A stretch of 64,000 nucleotides of DNA, taken from Alloboseaceae bacterium BT-24-1. GTDB lineage: Bacteria; Pseudomonadota; Alphaproteobacteria; Rhizobiales; Beijerinckiaceae. The notes under the pieces were generated by a model, which searched no databases, was not told where the DNA came from, and was given only the letters and a program-made list of their open reading frames with translations. Both the position numbers and the translations under genes were made by a program. The stretch lies in contig JAOYTL010000012.1 of the NCBI GenBank assembly GCA_025846845.1, positions 62,001 through 126,000 on the forward strand, in the 5' to 3' direction. Position 1 is the first letter of the stretch, and every line of letters starts with the position of its first letter. Below are positions 1 through 7,693 of the stretch, piece after piece.

Positions 1-722
1 CCTTCGAGGCCGGGGCGAGCCTGGCGCATTGCCATGTCCGCAACGACGAGGGCACGCCGAGCTCCGATCCCGAGCGTTTCGGGCGGCTGCTCGAGGGCCT
101 GCGCAAGCATTGCCCCGGCATGATCGTGCAGTTCTCGACCGGTGGGCGTTCCGGCGCAGGCCGCGAGCGCGGCGGCATGATTCCGCTGAAGCCCGACATG
201 GCCTCGCTCTCGACCGGCTCCTGCAATTTCCCGACGCGCGTCTATGAGAACAGCCCTGAGCTGGTCGACTGGCTCGCAGCCGAGATGAAGGCCCATGGCG
301 TCAAGCCGGAGATCGAGGCCTTCGACCTGTCGATGATCTTCAAGGCGGTCGAGATGGGCGTCGCCGGCGCGATCGAGGGGCCGCTGCACGTCCAATTCGT
401 CATGGGCGTCAAGAACGCCATGCCGGTCGACCGCGCCGTGTTCGAGTTCTACATCGCGACGCTCAAGCGCCTCGCTCCAGATGCGACCTGGACCGGTGCC
501 GGCATCGGCCGCGACCAGATCACCCTCAACCGCTGGTCGCTCGAGCTCGGTGGCCATTGCCGCACGGGCCTCGAAGACAATGTCCGGCTCGACCGCGACA
601 GGCTGGCACCGTCGAACGCCGCTCTGGTCGAACGCATCGTCGCGCTCTGCCCCGAATATGGCCGCCGGCCGGCGAGCGCAGCGGAGGCGCGCAGCATGCT
701 GAAACTGCCGCTGGCTGCGTGA
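1..722 (+). CDS. BKACE family (DUF849) 3-keto-5-aminohexanoate cleavage-type enzyme, 5' partial
   Basis: The open frame runs in from the left edge (frame from base 3), so the N-terminus is missing; about 239 C-terminal residues remain. An AHCHVR segment near the visible start is the His-x-His metal-binding strand of the BKACE TIM barrel. QFSTGG and the conserved SLSTGSCNF segment follow, then a GAGIGRDQ loop near the end. BKACE enzymes condense beta-keto acids with acetyl-CoA in a zinc-dependent reaction. The substrate cannot be read from this fragment. No operon partner is visible downstream. Confidence 0.88.
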   Translation, partial: FEAGASLAHCHVRNDEGTPSSDPERFGRLLEGLRKHCPGMIVQFSTGGRSGAGRERGGMIPLKPDMASLSTGSCNFPTRVYENSPELVDWLAAEMKAHGVKPEIEAFDLSMIFKAVEMGVAGAIEGPLHVQFVMGVKNAMPVDRAVFEFYIATLKRLAPDATWTGAGIGRDQITLNRWSLELGGHCRTGLEDNVRLDRDRLAPSNAALVERIVALCPEYGRRPASAAEARSMLKLPLAA

Positions 723-828
723 AGATGCGCCCGCAATGGCAAGGTTTCATTAACGTATTCTGTTCAAATGCGGTTCACAGGGTGAAGGTTATCTTCATGA
801 TGCTGCCCCGATCACTGGAGGCCTCGTC

Positions 829-978
829 ATGACCCTGGACTGGCGCAACAGCCTGATGCTCGGCTTCATCGCAGCCGTATTCGTCGTCTGCCTGTTCGGC
901 CCCTATATGATCTCGGTGATGCTCGGCGGGCTCGGCCTGACATGCTATCTCTCGAAGCACATCAGGCCTGGAGCATAG
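829..978 (+). CDS. Small single-pass membrane protein (49 aa), unknown
   Basis: An ATG preceded by GGAG ten bases upstream opens a 49-codon frame ending in TAG. The product has a short polar start (MTLDWRNS) followed by one long hydrophobic stretch at about residues 9-40 and a basic tail ending KHIRPGA. That fits a one-pass or hairpin inner-membrane micropeptide. It lies alone between the BKACE gene and a convergent esterase gene. No family is recognised. The ribosome binding site and hydrophobic pattern are the only support. Confidence 0.5.
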   Translation: MTLDWRNSLMLGFIAAVFVVCLFGPYMISVMLGGLGLTCYLSKHIRPGA

Positions 979-984
979 GGCTCC

Positions 985-1614
985 TCAAGCTGCGAGCGCG
1001 GGACGCTGAGCGAACCAATCCCGCACGAGCCCCAGATCCGCCTGCGACAGGCCATGCCCGGTCGGCAAGCTGCGGTGCTCGACCAAAGCGCCGGCCGCGC
1101 TGAGCGTCGCCGCCAGCCGCGCCGCATTCTCCTCCGGGATGATCGGATCGAAACTGCCGGAGACGATCAGCACCGGCTTTCCGCCAAGCGCCGCCGCCGG
1201 AGGCTTGACGAAGGGCGACATCGCCCGCAGCAGAACCGCCCCCGAGAGCACCTCCGGCCTGAGCAGCAGCATCGCGGCGGCGATGTTGGCACCGTTCGAG
1301 AAGCCGAGCGCGATCGGGGCCGGCAAACCGTATTCCGCCCGCGCCTGCCCGACGAAGTCGGCGAGCTCATGCGTGCGCCGGCGCAGATCGTCCTCGTCGA
1401 AGACGCCCTCGGCGAGGCGGCGAAAGAAGCGCGGCATGCCGGCTTCAAGCGTACGGCCGCGCGGCGAGAGCAAAGCCGCCCCCGGCGCGACGGTGCGCCC
1501 GAGCGGCAGCAGATCGTTCTCGTCGCCGCCGGTGCCATGCAGCAGCAGGAGCGGCGCCTGGCCGGGCACGGTCGCCGGATCGAAGCGATGGATGAAGGTT
1601 TCGGACGCGCTCAT
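985..1614 (-). CDS. MhqD-like alpha/beta hydrolase (phospholipase/carboxylesterase family)
   Basis: The 209-residue protein has an alpha/beta-hydrolase layout: oxyanion segment LLLHGTGGDEND at about residues 23-34, nucleophile elbow GFSNG (Ser106), catalytic Asp in SGSFDP (Asp156) and His in TGHGLS (His187). The start was chosen because AAAGGAGG lies just upstream of this ATG. An in-frame ATG further upstream has no such site. It sits directly downstream of an MhqO-like dioxygenase on the same strand. In Bacillus, MhqD and MhqO belong to one quinone-responsive regulon, so a role in clearing quinone or electrophile adducts is inferred. Confidence 0.8.
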   Translation of the reverse strand: MSASETFIHRFDPATVPGQAPLLLLHGTGGDENDLLPLGRTVAPGAALLSPRGRTLEAGMPRFFRRLAEGVFDEDDLRRRTHELADFVGQARAEYGLPAPIALGFSNGANIAAAMLLLRPEVLSGAVLLRAMSPFVKPPAAALGGKPVLIVSGSFDPIIPEENAARLAATLSAAGALVEHRSLPTGHGLSQADLGLVRDWFAQRPALAA

Positions 1615-1683
1615 GACGCGGCCTCCTTTCATGATGATAGCGGGCATGGGCGCTCCGCCCGAAGGCGGAGCGCATCTTGAGTG

Positions 1684-2616
1684 TCAGGCCAGCGCCGGCA
1701 GGACGGCCTCGATCTCGGCGCGGCGCGTCTCGTACTGCGCCGGCAGCTTGAGGGCGCCACCGAGATCCTCGGCCGGCTCGTCGATGGCGAAGCCGGGCGC
1801 GTCGGTCGCGATCTCGAACAGCACGCCGCCGGGCTCGCGGAAGTAGACGGAGCGGAAATAGAACCGATCCCTCTGCTCCGTGGTGCGCAGGCCGAATGTC
1901 TCGGCCAGCTGCTTCACCATGCGCTCCTGCTCGGCGTCGTCGCCAGCGCGGAAGGCGATGTGGTGCACCGAGCCCGCGCCCATCCGTGCCGGCAGGAAGC
2001 CACCGGCGGCGCGCAGGTCGACGACACCGCCGTGAAGCGTGCCCTCGGCCCGCATGCGGACGGTATTGTCCTCGCGTCCGGCTTCGACGAAGCCGAAGAC
2101 GTCGCGCAGGATTGCGGCAGTCGTCTCCGTCTTGTCGAGCAGCAGGGTGACACCGTGGAAGCCGCGGATCGCGACTTCGACGGGCACTTCGCCATTGTCC
2201 CAAGCCGGCTCGCTCTCGCTGCCGGGCACCGCGACGAGCGCGAGCCGCGTGCCATCCGGGTCGCGGAAGGCAAGCACGGTCTCACCGAAGCTTTTCCGGG
2301 GCGCGTCATGGGCGACACCGCTGGCGATGAGCCGATGCGTCCAGTAGCCGACTGCCGCCGCAGGGATGCGGAAGGCGGTCACCTCGGTCTCACCGACACC
2401 AAGCCGGCCGGCCGCGACATGATCCCAGGGGAAGAAGGTCAGGATCGTGCCCGGATTGCCGCCGGCATCGCCGAAATAGAGGTGCCAGGTGGTCGGATCG
2501 TCGAAGTTCACCGTCTTCTTGACCAGGCGCAGGCCGAGGACGCGGGTGTAGAAGTCGAGATTGCGGCGCGCCGGGCCGGCGATGGCGGTGACGTGGTGGA
2601 TGCCGTTGATCTGCAT
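1684..2616 (-). CDS. MhqO-like ring-cleaving dioxygenase (VOC/glyoxalase fold)
   Basis: This 310-residue protein has two vicinal-oxygen-chelate modules. The first begins GIHHVTAI (His7/His8) and the second carries GSVHHIAF; a late GGVLFEIATD supplies the glutamate ligand. This spacing matches MhqO/MhqE and LinE-type ring-cleaving dioxygenases, which open hydroquinone-type rings using Fe(II). The ATG follows a GGAGG site. The gene leads a two-gene minus-strand unit with the MhqD-like hydrolase and is divergent from a DoxX gene, sharing a 184-bp intergenic region rich in ATTGC half-sites. Confidence 0.85.
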   Translation of the reverse strand: MQINGIHHVTAIAGPARRNLDFYTRVLGLRLVKKTVNFDDPTTWHLYFGDAGGNPGTILTFFPWDHVAAGRLGVGETEVTAFRIPAAAVGYWTHRLIASGVAHDAPRKSFGETVLAFRDPDGTRLALVAVPGSESEPAWDNGEVPVEVAIRGFHGVTLLLDKTETTAAILRDVFGFVEAGREDNTVRMRAEGTLHGGVVDLRAAGGFLPARMGAGSVHHIAFRAGDDAEQERMVKQLAETFGLRTTEQRDRFYFRSVYFREPGGVLFEIATDAPGFAIDEPAEDLGGALKLPAQYETRRAEIEAVLPALA

Positions 2617-2691
2617 GATGTCGTCCTCCGGGCTGCGGGAGACTGCCCTCGTTGACGCCAAGATGATCACGCTTTGCCAGAATGCCAGCCT

Positions 2692-2743
2692 GCAATCATT
2701 GCGCACTGGCAATGTCATTATCTTGAAATGCCAATTTGAATTG
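2692..2743. promoter_or_regulatory. Cluster of ATTGC/GCAAT inverted half-sites, candidate LysR operator
   Basis: Between the divergent dioxygenase and DoxX genes lie three inverted repeats. GCAAT-C-ATTGC is at 2692-2702. ATTGC-gcactg-GCAAT, which also satisfies T-N11-A, is at 2698-2713. CAATT-TG-AATTG is at 2732-2743. Such arrays are typical of LysR recognition and activation sites, and a LysR gene lies just beyond DoxX. Assignment to that regulator is inference. Confidence 0.5.
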
Positions 2744-2800
2744 CGACATCGCCTTCATCATTCTCTGTCGCAGACCACCCCGGTCCTTCGGAGAAAGACC

Positions 2801-3226
2801 ATGATCGACACCCGTTTCGCCCCCTATGGCGCATTGTCCCTACGCGTCGCGCTCGGCGTCATGTTCATCGCCCACGCCTATCTGAAGCTCGCCATCTTCA
2901 CCGTTCCCGGTTTCGCCGGCTTCCTCGGTCAGATCGGCCTGCCCGGCTTCCTCGCCTGGCCGATCATCCTGGCGGAGACGCTCGGCGGGCTCGCCATCCT
3001 CACCGGCTTCTATGGCCGCTATGTCTCGCTCGCTTTGCTGCCGATCCTGCTCGGCGCGCTCGGCGTCCACGCTCCCAATGGCTGGCTGTTCACCGCCCCG
3101 AACGGCGGTTGGGAATATCCGGCGTTCCTCGCCGTCGCCGCCCTTGCGCATGTGCTGATCGGCGATGGCGCGCTGGCGCTGCGCCCTGCCGCCTTCGGCG
3201 GCGCTTCGAAGCCTGCTCTCGCCTGA
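2801..3226 (+). CDS. DoxX family membrane protein (MhqP-like)
   Basis: The 141-residue protein has four hydrophobic segments: RVALGVMFIAHAYLKL, the stretch around GFLAWPIILAETLGG, the ALLPILLGALG region, and AFLAVAALAHVLIG. The GWLFTAPNGGWEYPA loop before the last helix is typical of DoxX. The ATG follows GGAGAAAG. DoxX/MhqP proteins accompany quinone-detoxifying dioxygenases, and MhqP is a DoxX protein in the Bacillus MhqR regulon. Here it is divergent from MhqO/MhqD-like genes and followed by a LysR regulator, so a role at the membrane in quinone/thiol stress is likely. Confidence 0.82.
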   Translation: MIDTRFAPYGALSLRVALGVMFIAHAYLKLAIFTVPGFAGFLGQIGLPGFLAWPIILAETLGGLAILTGFYGRYVSLALLPILLGALGVHAPNGWLFTAPNGGWEYPAFLAVAALAHVLIGDGALALRPAAFGGASKPALA

Positions 3227-3321
3227 GCGCTTCTCACTGTCGGACAGAACGGGCGACAGGTTGCTGCAACCTGTCGCCCGTACCATGTTCAGGGCAGCCT
3301 CTTTCGCCTGGAGCCAGTCGC

Positions 3322-4275
3322 TTGCCGAATGCTGCCTCTTCCGTCGCCTGGGACGATTTCCGACTGATCAAGGCCATCGCCGAGGCGCGCAGCCTGCCGG
3401 CGGCCGCCGAACTGATCGGCCTCAACCATTCGACCGTCTTCCGCCGGCTCGGCCAGATCGAGGAAACCCTCGGCACGCGCCTGTTCGAGCGGCACCGCTC
3501 CGGCTATGTGCCGACACCCGCTGGCGAGGAGATGGCTGCCCTGGCCGAGCGGCTGGAGATCGACATCGCGGGCTTCACCCGCCGCCTCGTCGGACGCGAA
3601 ATCCTGCCGGCCGGAGAATTACGCGTCACCACAAACGACTCGCTGCTCGTCGAGCTGCTGACGCCGCTCTTTGCCACCTTCATGAAGCAATGCCCGGACA
3701 TCCGGCTCGAGGTGCTGCTCGGCAACCAGGCACTCAACCTAAGCAAGCGCGACGCCGATGTCGCGATCCGCGCCACCGACAGTCCGCCGGAGAACCTGAT
3801 CGGCCGGCGCGTCGCCCAGATCGGCTGGGCGCTCTACGGGCGTGCGACGGACTTTCCGGAGGGCGCGCCCTCCGACCAGGCCGAGCTCGCGCAGTTGCGC
3901 TGGATCTCGCTCGGAGACCAGTTCAGCAATTTCAAGGTCGTGCAGTACCGGCAAAAGCACATCCCGGCCGACCGGACCGTCTACAAGCTCAACACGGTGC
4001 TCGGCCTCGCCGAAGCGGTCGAAGCGGGCATCGGCATCGGCTTCCTGCCTTGCTTCATCGCCGACAAGCGCCCGACGCTGGCGCGGCTTGCGCCGCCACA
4101 GACGGGCTACGCCGCCGATCTGTGGCTGCTGACCCATCCGGACCTGCGCCACTCGCCACGGGTGCGCCTCTTCCTCGACTTCATGGCGGCGGAGCTGACG
4201 AAGCTGCGGCCACTGATGGAAGGCGGCGCGGCAAGCCGGGAGGATGCCGAAGCCCCCTCGCCGGCCGAGGCCTAA
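3322..4275 (+). CDS. LysR-family transcriptional regulator
   Basis: An N-terminal winged HTH (AAAELIGLNHSTVFRRLGQI, then TRLFERHRSGYVPT) is followed by a periplasmic-binding-like effector domain to about residue 300. The best start is TTG at 3322: GGAG lies eight bases upstream and it gives the short N-terminus usual in the family, although the open frame extends further upstream without an HTH-compatible sequence. Total length is 317 residues. The position next to the DoxX and mhq-like genes suggests it controls that cluster through the shared intergenic region. The effector is unknown, though a quinone-type ligand is plausible. Confidence 0.85.
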   Translation: MPNAASSVAWDDFRLIKAIAEARSLPAAAELIGLNHSTVFRRLGQIEETLGTRLFERHRSGYVPTPAGEEMAALAERLEIDIAGFTRRLVGREILPAGELRVTTNDSLLVELLTPLFATFMKQCPDIRLEVLLGNQALNLSKRDADVAIRATDSPPENLIGRRVAQIGWALYGRATDFPEGAPSDQAELAQLRWISLGDQFSNFKVVQYRQKHIPADRTVYKLNTVLGLAEAVEAGIGIGFLPCFIADKRPTLARLAPPQTGYAADLWLLTHPDLRHSPRVRLFLDFMAAELTKLRPLMEGGAASREDAEAPSPAEA

Positions 4276-4294
4276 GGAAAGGCCGGATCAGGCG

Positions 4295-4798
4295 TCAGGC
4301 CGCCTGCCGGTTGATCCCGGATTCCGCCAGCTTGGTCAGCTTGCTGTCGGCAGCGTGCTCTTCGTCGAGGTTCTGCTGCAGAAGCGCGGCGCAGTCCTCG
4401 CGGCCCAGTTGCTTGGCCCAGGCGGTCAGCGTGCCGTAGCGGGTGATCTCGTAGTGCTCGACCGCCTGCGCCGCGGCGATGATGGCGGCATCGAGCACCT
4501 GCTTGTCCTCGACCTCGCCGGTCACCTCATTGGCCTCCTCGAGAATGCCGTCGATCGCCGGGCAGTCGACGCCCTTGGCTTCGGCGCCGTGCTGCTGAAA
4601 GACCTGCTCGAGCCGGCGGATATGGCCTTCGGTCTCGCCAAGATGAGCCTGCAGCCCGCTGCGCAGCTGCGCATCCGTCGCTTTTTCGATCATCTTCGGC
4701 AGCGCCTTGATGATCTGCTTCTCAGCGTAATAGACGTCCTGGAGCTGATGCACGAAGAGATCGTCCATCGTCTTGATATCCTTGGAAAATAGGCCCAT
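4295..4798 (-). CDS. YciE/YciF-type ferritin-like protein (DUF892)
   Basis: This 167-residue, all-helical protein starts MGLFSKDIKTMDDLFVHQL and carries the YYAEKQI and HLGETEGH segments followed by EHYEI and LDEEHAAD. These give the carboxylate/His helices of the DUF892 ferritin-like fold. YciF-type proteins form dimers and are induced by osmotic and general stress. The gene is convergent with the LysR gene, only 19 bp away, and appears to be monocistronic with a purine-rich leader upstream. Confidence 0.87.
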   Translation of the reverse strand: MGLFSKDIKTMDDLFVHQLQDVYYAEKQIIKALPKMIEKATDAQLRSGLQAHLGETEGHIRRLEQVFQQHGAEAKGVDCPAIDGILEEANEVTGEVEDKQVLDAAIIAAAQAVEHYEITRYGTLTAWAKQLGREDCAALLQQNLDEEHAADSKLTKLAESGINRQAA

Positions 4799-4948
4799 GC
4801 GGTCCTCCTGCTCGTATTGTCCGGATTGCTGACCGGCGCCGCCTTTCGGGCGACACGCTTCCCTGTCGCTGCAACGTGTGCCGCTGCGATCTGTTCCGGA
4901 GTTTCAAAGGTGGATGCGGCTTGGGCCGGCCTGCGCTAGGCTCGCCCT

Positions 4949-5119
4949 ATGGAACTGCTCATTCCCCTCCTCGCCGGCATGGCGCTGATCTGGCTGGTCG
5001 GCCGCCACGTCCCCTGGAACGCCAAGCTGATGACTATCGTCGTGACCCTGGCGGTCATCGTCGTGATCGTGCTGCTCGAGCGCAACGGCTTCTGGCCCGA
5101 GGCGTTCCGGCGGCAGTGA
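4949..5119 (+). CDS. Small membrane protein (56 aa), unknown
   Basis: A 56-codon frame begins at ATG 4949 and ends TGA. It has two hydrophobic stretches, about residues 2-18 (LLIPLLAGMALIWLV) and 27-43 (KLMTIVVTLAVIVVIVLL), separated by a short GRHVPWNAK loop, and a charged end (ERNGFWPEAFRRQ). This is the pattern of a small two-helix inner-membrane protein. No strong ribosome binding site is seen upstream. It ends 31 bp before the convergent exporter gene. Confidence 0.45.
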   Translation: MELLIPLLAGMALIWLVGRHVPWNAKLMTIVVTLAVIVVIVLLERNGFWPEAFRRQ

Positions 5120-5150
5120 GCCGCCGCCGGTTGGGCTCGGCGAATTGCTC

Positions 5151-5465
5151 TCAGGAGACGAGCTTGAGGCCGACGATGCCGGCGACGATCAACCCGACGC
5201 AGGTGAGGCGCAGCGCCGTCGCCGGCTCCCCGAACAGGATGATGCCGAGGACGGCAGTGCCGATCGTGCCGATCCCGGTCCAGATCGCATAGGCCGTGCC
5301 GAGCGGCAGGCTCTTCAGCGCGAGACCAAGCAGGCCAAGGCTCACCACCATGCTGCCGACCGTCAGGACAGTCGGAATGAGGCGGGTGAAGCCGTGCGTA
5401 TATTTCAGCCCGATGGCCCAGCCGATTTCGAACAGGCCGGCGAAGAAAAGATAAGTCCAGGCCAT
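5151..5465 (-). CDS. sugE: Guanidinium exporter, SMR family (SugE/Gdx)
   Basis: The 104-residue protein has four transmembrane helices. Glu13 (FFAGLFEIGW) is the essential carboxylate of small multidrug resistance dimers. GLKYTHGF, KSLPLGTAYAIWTG and the closing GIVGLKLVS are signatures of the Gdx/SugE branch, which exports guanidinium in exchange for protons, rather than the broad-range Emr/Qac branch. The ATG follows GAGGAGGG. A guanidine-II riboswitch sits immediately upstream, which independently supports guanidine as substrate. No carboxylase or guanidinase genes are visible nearby. Confidence 0.93.
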   Translation of the reverse strand: MAWTYLFFAGLFEIGWAIGLKYTHGFTRLIPTVLTVGSMVVSLGLLGLALKSLPLGTAYAIWTGIGTIGTAVLGIILFGEPATALRLTCVGLIVAGIVGLKLVS

Positions 5466-5486
5466 GGCGGCCCTCCTCATGAGAAG

Positions 5487-5549
5487 GGCGGGGTCGTCCA
5501 CGCCTGTTGGAAAACGCGCGCTCAAAGCGTCGCGGAGGCCGTCCTCGCG
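5487..5549 (-). promoter_or_regulatory. Guanidine-II (mini-ykkC) riboswitch upstream of sugE
   Basis: Read on the minus strand, two hairpins carry the diagnostic ACGR tetraloops. The distal one (5531-5549) has GAGG/CCTC around an ACGG loop (loop at 5539-5542), then a one-base bulge and three more pairs. The proximal one (5487-5504) has GGCG/CGCC plus GG/CC around an ACGA loop (5494-5497). About 26 bases separate them, and the second hairpin lies close to the GAGGAGGG site of sugE. This architecture matches the known class, which usually controls translation of sugE-type exporters. Confidence 0.88.
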
Positions 5550-5594
5550 GCTGATCTAGCGATCCTTGACCGGCGATTCAAGCGCCTGCAGCGC

Positions 5595-6188
5595 TCAGGC
5601 GTCCTCGGTCGCCGCCGTCGCCAGGGCGCCGTGCAGCAGGCGGCGGCATTCGATCAGTTCGGAGAGCGTCGCCTTCAGGAAGGCGAGATCATCGGCGCCG
5701 ATCAGCGGCTGGGCCGAACGCGGCAGCGAGGAGAGCAGTGCCTTTGCAGCAAAGCCCGGCTCGGCGACGGCTGCAGGATGATGGTACTGCGCCGATGGCG
5801 GCGCCGGCATCGGCTCCGGGCGCGACGGCGCGGTTGGCGCAGCAGCGTGGGCAGCGGGAGCGACGATGATCTCGCCACCACGGCCGATCGCCTGGACATG
5901 GCGCGGCCCCTGTTCCTTCAGGATGCGCTGCAGGCCCTTGATGGTGTAGCCCTCGCCGTAGAGCAGGCGGCGGATGCCCTTCAACAGGGCGACATCGTCG
6001 GGCCGATAATAGCGCCGGCCACCACCGCGCTTCAGCGGCTTGATCTGGGAGAAGCGCGTTTCCCAGAAACGCAGGACATGCTGGGGAATGTCGAGGTCGT
6101 CTGCGACCTCGCTGATGGTTCTGAATGCGTCTGGGCTCTTGTTATCCAATTCGGCCTCATATGCGCCGTCGTGGAACTCCAGAGTCAC
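5595..6188 (-). CDS. MerR-family transcriptional regulator of the plsX-fabH-ihfA cluster
   Basis: The 197-residue protein has an N-terminal MerR winged HTH (FRTISEVADDLDIPQHVLRFWE, then GRRYYRPDDVALL) at about residues 22-75. A Pro/Ala-rich linker follows, then a short helical C-terminal part. There is no cysteine cluster, so metal sensing is unlikely. The start is GTG, overlapping the TGA of ihfA (GTGA), which suggests coupled translation. A MerR gene directly after ihfA is a conserved alphaproteobacterial arrangement. Its targets are unknown. Confidence 0.85.
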   Translation of the reverse strand: MTLEFHDGAYEAELDNKSPDAFRTISEVADDLDIPQHVLRFWETRFSQIKPLKRGGGRRYYRPDDVALLKGIRRLLYGEGYTIKGLQRILKEQGPRHVQAIGRGGEIIVAPAAHAAAPTAPSRPEPMPAPPSAQYHHPAAVAEPGFAAKALLSSLPRSAQPLIGADDLAFLKATLSELIECRRLLHGALATAATEDA

Positions 6189-6499
6189 TCTTCCTCACCC
6201 ACGCCATTCAGTCCGTTGATCCGCGCCTTCATCACGTTCGACGGCTTGAACACCATCACGCGACGCGGCTCGATCGGAACTTCGACGCCGGTTTTTGGAT
6301 TACGCCCGATTCGCTCGCCTTTGTCGCGCACCACGAAGGAGCCGAACGAGGATAATTTGACGTTTTCCCCTCGCGCGACCGCATCGCAGATCTCGTCCAG
6401 CACCGTTTCGACGAGCTTGGACGATTCCGTCCGCGACAGGCCGATCTTCTGATAGACGGCCTCGCACAGATCAGCCCGCGTAATCGTTTGCCCCGCCAT
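6185..6499 (-). CDS. ihfA: Integration host factor subunit alpha
   Basis: At 104 residues it is the normal length for a HU/IHF fold protein. The beta-arm signature FGSFVVRDKGERIGRNPKTG is followed by PRRVMVFKPS. The alpha assignment rests on the position after fabH and on the N-terminal TRADLCEAVYQKIGLSR, which matches alpha subunits. The ATG was preferred over an upstream TTG because GGAGG lies six bases before it. It bends DNA as a heterodimer with IhfB, which is not in this window. Confidence 0.95.
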   Translation of the reverse strand: MAGQTITRADLCEAVYQKIGLSRTESSKLVETVLDEICDAVARGENVKLSSFGSFVVRDKGERIGRNPKTGVEVPIEPRRVMVFKPSNVMKARINGLNGVGEEE

Positions 6500-6700
6500 C
6501 AATTCCTCCAAGGCGTTTCGTCAAACAGCGGCGTCCCTATCAACCTCGCCCCACCGGAGGCGGACGCTAGGCGGCGAGGCGATTGCGGTCAATCCTCGGC
6601 ACGCTCGCGCAGGTTGAAAAGCGCGGAAAATCCACGCTGACGCCGCTAAGAAAATGTCATAAATCCAAAGCGCTTAGCTTGGCAGGCCAATCCGGCGCCG

Positions 6701-7669
6701 CTACCAGCGGATCAGCGCCGAGCCCCAGGTGAAGCCGCCACCCATCGCCTCGATCAGCACAAGCTGGCCGGGCTTGATGCGCCCGTCCATATGGGCCTGG
6801 GCCAGAGCGAGCGGAATCGAGGCCGCCGAGGTGTTGCCGTGCTTGTCGACGGTGATGACGACCCGGTCCTCGCCGATGCCCAGCTTGTGGGCCGTGGCGT
6901 CGATGATGCGGCGATTGGCCTGGTGCGGCACGAACCAGTCGATGTCGTCGCCGGAGAGCCCGGTTTCCTCGAAGGTATGGCGCACCGTCTCGGCGAGGTT
7001 GACCACCGCGTGCTTGAAGACCTCGCGGCCCTCCATGCGCAGGAAGCCCACGGTCTTGGTCGAGCCGGGCCCGCCATCGACATAGAGCTTGTTGGCATAG
7101 CGGCCGTCCGAGCGGATGTGGGTCGTCAGCACGCCGCGGTCGGCGAGCGTGCCCTCGCCTTCCTCCGCCCTGAGCACCACGGCGCCGGCACCGTCGCCGA
7201 ACAGCACGCAGGTGGCGCGGTCCTCCCAGTCGAGGATGCGCGAGAAGGTCTCGGCGCCGATGACCAGCGCTGTCTTCGCCGCGCCGCTGGTCAGGAACTT
7301 GTCGGCTGTGGCGAGCGCGAAGACGAAGCCGGAGCAGACGGCCTGCAGATCGAAAGCCGCGCCATGCGTGATGCCGAGCGCGGCCTGGATCTGCGTCGCC
7401 GTTGCGGGGAAGGTATTGTCGGGCGTGGCGGTCGCGACGATGATGAGGTCGACCTCGCTCGCCGGGATACCGGCATCGGCGAGCGCGGCCTCAGCCGCCT
7501 TCAGGCCGAGCGTGCCGGTGGTCTCGTCATCGGCAGCGATATGACGGGCGCGGATGCCGGTGCGCTGGACGATCCACTCGTCGTTGGTGTCGACCTGCTT
7601 CGCCAATTCGGCGTTGGTCAGGATTCGCGCAGGCAGATAGGAGCCGCAGCCGCGCAGGACGGATCGCAT
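6701..7669 (-). CDS. fabH: Beta-ketoacyl-ACP synthase III
   Basis: The 322-residue KASIII starts MRSVLRGCGSYLP. The catalytic triad is Cys112 (QAVCSGF), His249 (VPHQANRR) and Asn279 (KHGNTSAAS), at the usual spacing. The C-terminus ends in GGGFTWGSALIRW. It condenses acetyl-CoA with malonyl-ACP to start fatty-acid synthesis. It follows plsX by 24 bp in the same operon, coordinating acyl-phosphate formation for phospholipids with chain initiation. An upstream in-frame TTG is possible, but the ATG gives the standard N-terminus. Confidence 0.97.
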   Translation of the reverse strand: MRSVLRGCGSYLPARILTNAELAKQVDTNDEWIVQRTGIRARHIAADDETTGTLGLKAAEAALADAGIPASEVDLIIVATATPDNTFPATATQIQAALGITHGAAFDLQAVCSGFVFALATADKFLTSGAAKTALVIGAETFSRILDWEDRATCVLFGDGAGAVVLRAEEGEGTLADRGVLTTHIRSDGRYANKLYVDGGPGSTKTVGFLRMEGREVFKHAVVNLAETVRHTFEETGLSGDDIDWFVPHQANRRIIDATAHKLGIGEDRVVITVDKHGNTSAASIPLALAQAHMDGRIKPGQLVLIEAMGGGFTWGSALIRW

Positions 7670-7693
7670 TCTGGACAAGGACGTTTCTCTTCC

